Assembly (NCBI GenBank): GCA_035048815.1
Contig: JAUCBN010000025.1
Location: 15,524,501 to 15,588,500, forward strand
Reading direction: 5' to 3'
DNA from: Abelmoschus esculentus
Lineage: Eukaryota; Streptophyta; Magnoliopsida; Malvales; Malvaceae
DNA: 64,000 bases
Position 1 is the stretch's first letter; each line of letters opens with the position of its first letter. The notes below the pieces were generated by a model. That model was not told where the DNA came from. It ran no database searches and saw only the letters and a program-made list of their open reading frames with translations. The position numbers were made by a program, and so were the translations under genes. Shown piece after piece: positions 59,231-64,000 of this stretch.

Positions 59231-59531
59231 ATAATATCCAAGGAGGAACAGGTAATTTTAAGATATTGCAAACATCAATTTTGGTTTTAAATTTCTAAGT
59301 TCTGGTTTAACTATCTTTTTTAATGTGTTAAGTATAATATCCAAGGAGGAACAGGTAATTTTAATAACACATTAAATTTAGTTTGGTTCCTTTTGTTTGC
59401 AATATTTTTTTAATGTGTTATTAAAATTACTATGACCTTGACATACCTAACCCTTGGTATTAAGGTTTTAAATTTCCAAGGGTTAGGTATGTGTTATTAA
59501 AATTATTATGACCTTGACATACCTATCCCTG
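59231..59531. repeat. Nested direct and inverted repeats in the pararetroviral leader
   Basis: A ~30-bp stretch (ATAATATCCAAGGAGGAACA...) occurs at 59231-59260 and again at about 59334-59363. A perfect 20-bp inverted repeat pairs 59357-59376 with 59409-59428. A perfect 17-bp inverted repeat pairs 59441-59457 (ACATACCTAACCCTTGG) with 59476-59492. A ~41-bp near-identical direct repeat joins 59416-59456 and 59491-59531. Confidence 0.85.
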
Positions 59532-59600
59532 TAGACAACCTTAATAACCCAAAAAAATTTAATAGTAGAACCCTCTTGTAAGAAATTTAAAATTAGAAAG

Positions 59601-60370
59601 ATGTTTCCATTTTTTAGAAGAACTAATTCTTCTGCAAGCTTTATTTCCAACAAATCTCAGGATTCTGATCAATCCTCTATTAAAACCGTAAATGAACAAG
59701 AAATAAATTATGAAAATATTTCTTAAAAAATTGATGATTTGAATATTTCAACCGTTCCAGTAAATCAAATTTATAAAAAAATCTTTTAAAATTTTTAATG
59801 CTTTTTGTAACTACATTATCAAAAGAAAAGAAAAAAATTTATCTATCCAAAAAGAGTACCAAACCTTTCAATTACTAGATGAATCTGTCATTAAAAGATT
59901 TAGAGATCAAAAATATAAGTATATCCATTTTGGATTTGTCCAGGTAGGAATCAAACCTCTTAGTGTAGAAGCCAATAAAAATACCTCCATATTAGTGGTT
60001 TTAAGAGACCAAAGACATTATGTTTAATGATTCTTTATTAGGAACAATAGAAACAAGTCTTTGTATAGGACCAATACATTTTAATTGTTATCCAAATTTT
60101 ATGATCTCTTTAACTGATAAAATTTTTTTAAAATCATTAACTCTCCAAATTCATACTCATAATTATTAAATGCTTCCTGGATCTAAAATTTTGATTTTAG
60201 TTTATAGGTTGCATTATAAAGCAATGTACTCTTTAATAAATACTAAGGATTTAATCTAAAGTCCAAAAGGAGAAACCTTCCTAATAGAAACAGATACAAT
60301 TAAATCTCACACCACAATATCAAAAACTATTCATTGCCATGAAATTAGCCTTCCTGATATATAAAAATTA
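59601..60370 (+). pseudogene. Pararetrovirus movement-protein remnant
   Basis: An ATG at 59601 opens 41 codons (starting MFPFFRRTNSSASF) before TAA at 59724. Beyond are in-frame stops near 59787 and a frame change near 60017. Recognisable blocks of the 30K-type movement protein remain: VGIKPLSVEANKNTSILVV, then IGPIHFNCYPNFMISLTDK and TLQIHTHNY, with a stop right after the last. In intact viruses the protein opens plasmodesmata. This copy cannot make a full product. Confidence 0.65.
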
Positions 60371-61363
60371 GAAGGAGCCACACCTCCGGTGGAAGCGGAT
60401 CCTATTAGAAACATCTCTCTAAGAGAAATAAAACAAGGTAGTACTGGAACAGTTGAATTAATTTTTGATAGACCAAGAAGATTACCCCCAAGATATTCAT
60501 TTGATATGGCAACTACAAGTACTGCTTTTCAAAGATTAAATACCGCAGAATCAAGTAATGATTTTAGGACAGCTAAAGCCTCTACTTCTTCTATCTTAAA
60601 TACATTAAAAACTAATTTACAAGGTATAAATAATTTCTCAAATATTGTTCAACCTATTTATGCTAGACAAGTTGAGAGCTAAAGTTTTGATATTTCTTGA
60701 TATATGAAAATTAGAAGGAGCCACACCTCCAGTGGAAGCGGATCCTATTAGAAACATCTCTCTAAGAGAAATTACACAAGGTAGTATTGAAACAGTTGAA
60801 TTAATTTTTGATAAACAAGAAGATTACCCCAAGATATTCATTTGATATGGCAAGTACAAGTACTGCTTTTCAAAGATTAAATATTACAGAATCAAGTAAT
60901 GATTTTAGGACAGCTAGAGCCTCTACTTCTTCTGTCTTAAATACATTAAAAACTAATTTACAAGGTATAGATAATTCCTCAAATATTGTTCAACCTATTT
61001 ATGCTAGACAAGTTGAGAGCTAAAGTTTTGATATTTCTTGATATATGAATATTAGAAGGAGCCATACCTCTAGTGAAAGTGGATCCTATTAGAAACATCT
61101 CTCTAAGAGAAATTACACAATGTAGTACTGGAACAGTTGAATTAATTTTTGATAGACCAAGAAGATTACCCTCAAGATATTCATTTGATATGGCAAGTAC
61201 AAGTACTGCTTTTCAAAGATTAAATATCGCAGAATCAAAGTAATAATTTTAGGACAGCTAGAGCCTCTACTTCTTCTGTCTTAAATACATTAAGAACTAA
61301 TTTACAAGGAATAGATAATTCCTCATATATTGCTCAACTTATTTATGCTAGGCAAGTTGAGAG
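60355..61363 (+). repeat. Threefold tandem repeat of a ~342-bp unit inside the pararetrovirus
   Basis: GAAGGAGCCA-type unit starts lie at 60371, 60714 and 61055 (spacings 343 and 341). Each unit carries a frame with PIRNISLREI, then RYSFDMA(T/S)TSTAFQRLN and ESSNDFRTA, ending IYARQVES; units 1 and 2 then have a TAA, while unit 3 runs on into unique sequence. The units differ by scattered substitutions and small indels: unit 2 has an indel in the poly-A/polypurine stretch near 60810, and unit 3 an extra A near 61239. Confidence 0.92.
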
Positions 61364-61382
61364 CTCAGAAAATTCACCAAAT

Positions 61383-62700
61383 ATGTCTTCAACATATTCC
61401 TCCATGACTAGTAATAGAGGAAATGAAAATTCTATAATATATATTTTAAAAAATTCTTTTGAAATCAACAAAAATGGTGTAAGAAATATTTGTATTCCAA
61501 TAAAAACAAAAATAAAAGAGAAAAATATTTTAAATACCATGAAAGAGAAAAGGATGAAATCCTCCAAGAATGTTATGAATTTATGAATATTCATAAAATT
61601 CATATAAAGTTTTTTATATGGTTAGAGGAATATTTTTCAATTAATACAATAAAAAAATTATACAAAATGAGAAATTGGAAGAGGAGAAGTTGAATATCAA
61701 CATTCTCCTCTAACGGAAATTTCCTACCTTCATAAACATATTGGCATAAAAGCAAGTCCTTTGAAAATGAAAAATCCTATTGCATGAGAATAAATTTATT
61801 CAAAAGATATTAAAATGATTGTTGAATAAAATAATTATACAAATCTTAGCCTTCATACCATAAGAAAACAATTAGACTATATTGAAAATTTAGTAGAAGA
61901 TCATCCTAAGAGAGAAATAAAAGAAAAAAAATTTTTCTATGAAACAAATTTTTATGCCTTATTAGATTCTAAAAAATTATCAAAAAATATTTTTATCCGA
62001 AATAAAAGACAAACTTAATAAATTAAAATCCGAGCTTATAGCTCCTGAAACTCCTAAACCTACACAACATTCAATAAATACCTTAAATAAAAATTACGAT
62101 TCATAACAATCGTCTGAAGATTATCACATCAATAAAATGAATTGAAAAGAACCTAAAAAAACTATACTATCCACAAATTATTGCATCAGATTTAAATATT
62201 GAAGAAAAAACAATTTTCCAAAATAAATATAATGTAAATACCATTTATGAATGGAATATAGATGATATGTCTGAATACAATATTCTTAGCCTATTACAAC
62301 AAATAACGATGGTGTCAAATGTTTATAAAACCCAAAATCAAAATGGTTTAATTAATGATCAAGTTATAGGAAATCTTTTAATTGCTGGATTCACTAGCTA
62401 ATTAAAAGGGTGGTGGACCACGCGCTCACCAAAGCTCAACAAGAAGAAATTTTAAAATCTATTAAAAAAGGTTATCAAGGAAGAATTATCTTATGTGAAC
62501 ATGAGAGAGAAATCCAAAATGCTATTGCAACCCTTATTTTCTCGATTTCTAAACATTTCATAGGTGACCCATCTCACCTCAAAGATACAAATTCAGAATT
62601 ATTATCAAACTTGACGTACAAAAAATTAACAGATTTCAAATGGTAAAAGGATGTTTTCATGACTAGAGTAATATGCAAAAATCTGATAATCAACAACCTT
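61383..62700 (+). pseudogene. Pararetrovirus coat-protein region remnant
   Basis: Broken Lys-rich frames (e.g. REKYFKYHEREKDEILQECY at about 61519-61578) lead to a 78-codon open piece at 62410-62646 containing ALTKAQQEEILKSIKKGYQG and NAIATLIFSISKHFIGDPS. The latter is the kind of conserved block found before the zinc knuckle in caulimovirid capsid regions. The frame is closed on both sides by stops. The assignment rests on order and general resemblance. Confidence 0.55.
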
Positions 62701-62999
62701 TTTGGAAAGAATTTTTTTTAGCAAGACTCTCAAATCTTTTAGGTGAAAAGTTAGAAACCAAATTAGAGAAAATTATAAAAGAATAATTTCTTATGAAAAA
62801 CTCACATATGGTGAATTAATTAGTTTTACCCAAAAAGAAGGATTAAAAATTTATCAAGATTTAAAACTACAAAAACAGCTTAAGAAAGAAAGATATATTT
62901 GTAAAAAAGAATTAGAATCATTCTACCAACAATTTAACATAATAAAAGAATATTCTTTTTCAAAAAATTGTTGCCCGAAAAATAAAAGAAAAATCAAGC

Positions 63000-63160
63000 A
63001 TATCTCCAAATATTATAAAAAAACAAAATATAAAAGATTTAGAAAGAAGAAAAAGCAACATAAACCAAATAATAAATTTTATAAAACAAAAAAAAATATT
63101 ATAAATGCGGAAAGACAAAACATATTTCAAAATATTTGTAAGATTAAAAAAATTAATAAC
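63000..63160 (+). pseudogene. Degenerate CCHC zinc-knuckle region
   Basis: A very basic stretch (RFRKKKKQHKPNNKFYKTKK) is followed by YYKCGKTKHISKYL and a stop. The C-x2-C-x4-H-x4-C pattern has lost its first Cys (Tyr here), and the last Cys codon is displaced by a frame change. Capsid zinc knuckles bind the viral RNA during packaging. Confidence 0.55.
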
Positions 63161-63759
63161 TTAAACTTAGACGAAGAATGAAAAATTAATGAAATCCTTT
63201 TAGAGACTACAACTACTGAACAAGACACTTCAACAGAAACAGAAGAATCACAACTTGATTAATTACACACTACATCAGAATCTTCTAAAGAAGAAAAAGC
63301 TGTTATTAATATGCTAACAAAAGACCAAGAATTTATAATAGTTGTCTTTGATGAAATTCAAGATCCAGAATTTAAAAAAAAAATTATTAAAGCTTAAAGA
63401 TTCATTAAGAAATAAGCAAGAAAAAGATAAAGAAATTGTCACTAATCCTTATCAAATGTATAATTTACAAGATATAATTTTTGATAGATATGAGCAAGTA
63501 AAGCCTAAATAAATTACAAATTTAGAATTACATGTAGAAATAAAAGAAATAAAAAAAAAGGAACTTTTACAATTAAAAAATGATCAACAAGAGATGAAAA
63601 ACTATATACAAGGATTAGGTCATAACAATCTTCAAGAATCCTCTTTAGAAGATGAACCTGAAACTAAAGAAACAATAAAAAACTATATGATGGTTCTCAT
63701 TGAAGTTTCAATACAAAGGTATTTATAAAAAATAATTTATTAAAAATAATGAATTCTCT

Positions 63760-63925
63760 TTAGAAATAATAGCCCTTTTTGATACTGAAACAGACCAAAA
63801 TTGTTTAAGTGAAGGTATAATTTCAACAAAACTTCTGAAAGTCTCAAAGCAGCAAATGGTAAAAAAACTCAAAATTACTTACAAAATTCCTAATGCAGAA
63901 ATTTGTAATAAAGGGACAAAATAAA
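63760..63925 (+). pseudogene. Retroviral-type aspartic protease start, damaged
   Basis: LEIIALFDTETDQNCLSEG matches the active-site block of pararetroviral proteases (hydrophobic-D-T-G-A), but Gly is replaced by Glu. A stop ends the frame at about 63925, and the reverse transcriptase that should follow is not in the window. Confidence 0.55.
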
Positions 63926-63970
63926 AAATATGTTTTTTTAATGGTTAAAGATATTATACAAAATATTATA

Positions 63971-64000
63971 GGGTAAACTACATAAATGGTCCCTCGACTA
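63971..64000 (+). mobile_element. Left end of a fold-back MITE, cut by the window edge
   Basis: GGGTAAACTACATAAATGG plus TCCCTCGACTA equals the terminus of the elements at 17294 and 44924. It interrupts the pararetrovirus remnant shortly after the protease motif, so it inserted there or marks its edge. Confidence 0.6.

Larger units (their letters stand above)
57938..63970 (+). mobile_element. Endogenous pararetrovirus (Caulimoviridae) remnant, heavily decayed
   Basis: One continuous plus-strand block of Lys/Ile/Asn-rich broken frames. Order: tail-of-genome ORF fragment (57938-58680), non-coding region with TATA box (58681-59600), movement-protein remnant (59601-60370), a threefold repeat (about 60355-61363), coat-protein region (61500-62700), zinc-knuckle region (about 63000-63160) and protease start (63760-63925). 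Reverse transcriptase and RNase H parts are absent. Movement, coat and protease in one direction resemble petuvirus or florendovirus-type genomes. Many stops and shifts in every part show it is inactive. The right end is cut by a MITE starting at 63971. Assignment to the family is good; the genus is a guess. Confidence 0.8.

Noticed and set aside
59227..59232. Certain tRNA-Met primer-binding site
   Set aside because: Only TGGTAT and scattered further positions match; too worn to call as a feature of its own.

Overview
The window is nuclear DNA of a flowering plant, most probably a eudicot. The genes are split by short GT-AG introns, and the intergenic DNA is AT-rich and full of small inverted-repeat transposons, tRNA-derived SINEs and decayed retroelements. 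The protein families are plant-specific: DYW-type PPR, jacalin-related lectin, BEL1-like homeodomain, S1-group bZIP with a sucrose-control uORF, and bHLH110-like. From memory of Arabidopsis, the set PPR-DYW / jacalin lectin / family-4 glycosyltransferase / BEL1-like / RING / S1 bZIP recalls two duplicated chromosome 1 segments around At1g19680-At1g19720 and At1g75390-At1g75430. The species cannot be fixed from the sequence; a malvid such as cotton is only a guess.

Layout. 1-1492: 3' part of a DYW PPR editing-factor gene (+). 3614-6109: three-domain jacalin-related lectin (+), whose first coding exon is just ATG. 6846-8510: BEL1-like TALE homeodomain gene (-). 11041-14728: organellar HflX GTPase (+), 13 coding exons, one GC-AG intron. 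15336-17030: two gene relics, a class III peroxidase first exon and a decayed glycosyltransferase. 17954-20572: 26S proteasome ATPase RPT4 (+). 21169-22430 and 24279-25374: tandem pair of TLC-domain membrane protein genes (-). 25.4-29.9 kb: repeats. 29951-31812: RING-H2 protein with an acylation-type N-terminus (-). 35164-35652: bZIP transcription factor (-), preceded at 35777-35902 by a 41-residue sucrose-control-type uORF. 36.2-49.2 kb: a long gene-poor stretch with MITEs, SINEs and microsatellites. 49283-52067: bHLH110-like gene (+). 53807-55851: SEC14 pseudogene cut off by an RNase H retroelement fragment. 57.9-63.97 kb: a badly decayed endogenous pararetrovirus (family Caulimoviridae), with a tail-of-genome fragment, intergenic region, movement, coat, zinc-knuckle and protease remnants, and a threefold internal tandem repeat.

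The genes do not form one pathway; this is an ordinary plant gene neighbourhood. The most rewarding parts are the uORF-bZIP module, a MITE family with a telomere-like core and two perfect 9-bp target-site duplications, a SINE family with visible pol III boxes, and the rearranged pararetrovirus. Exon joins were worked out by hand from splice sites, frame continuity and family conservation; no database search was run.
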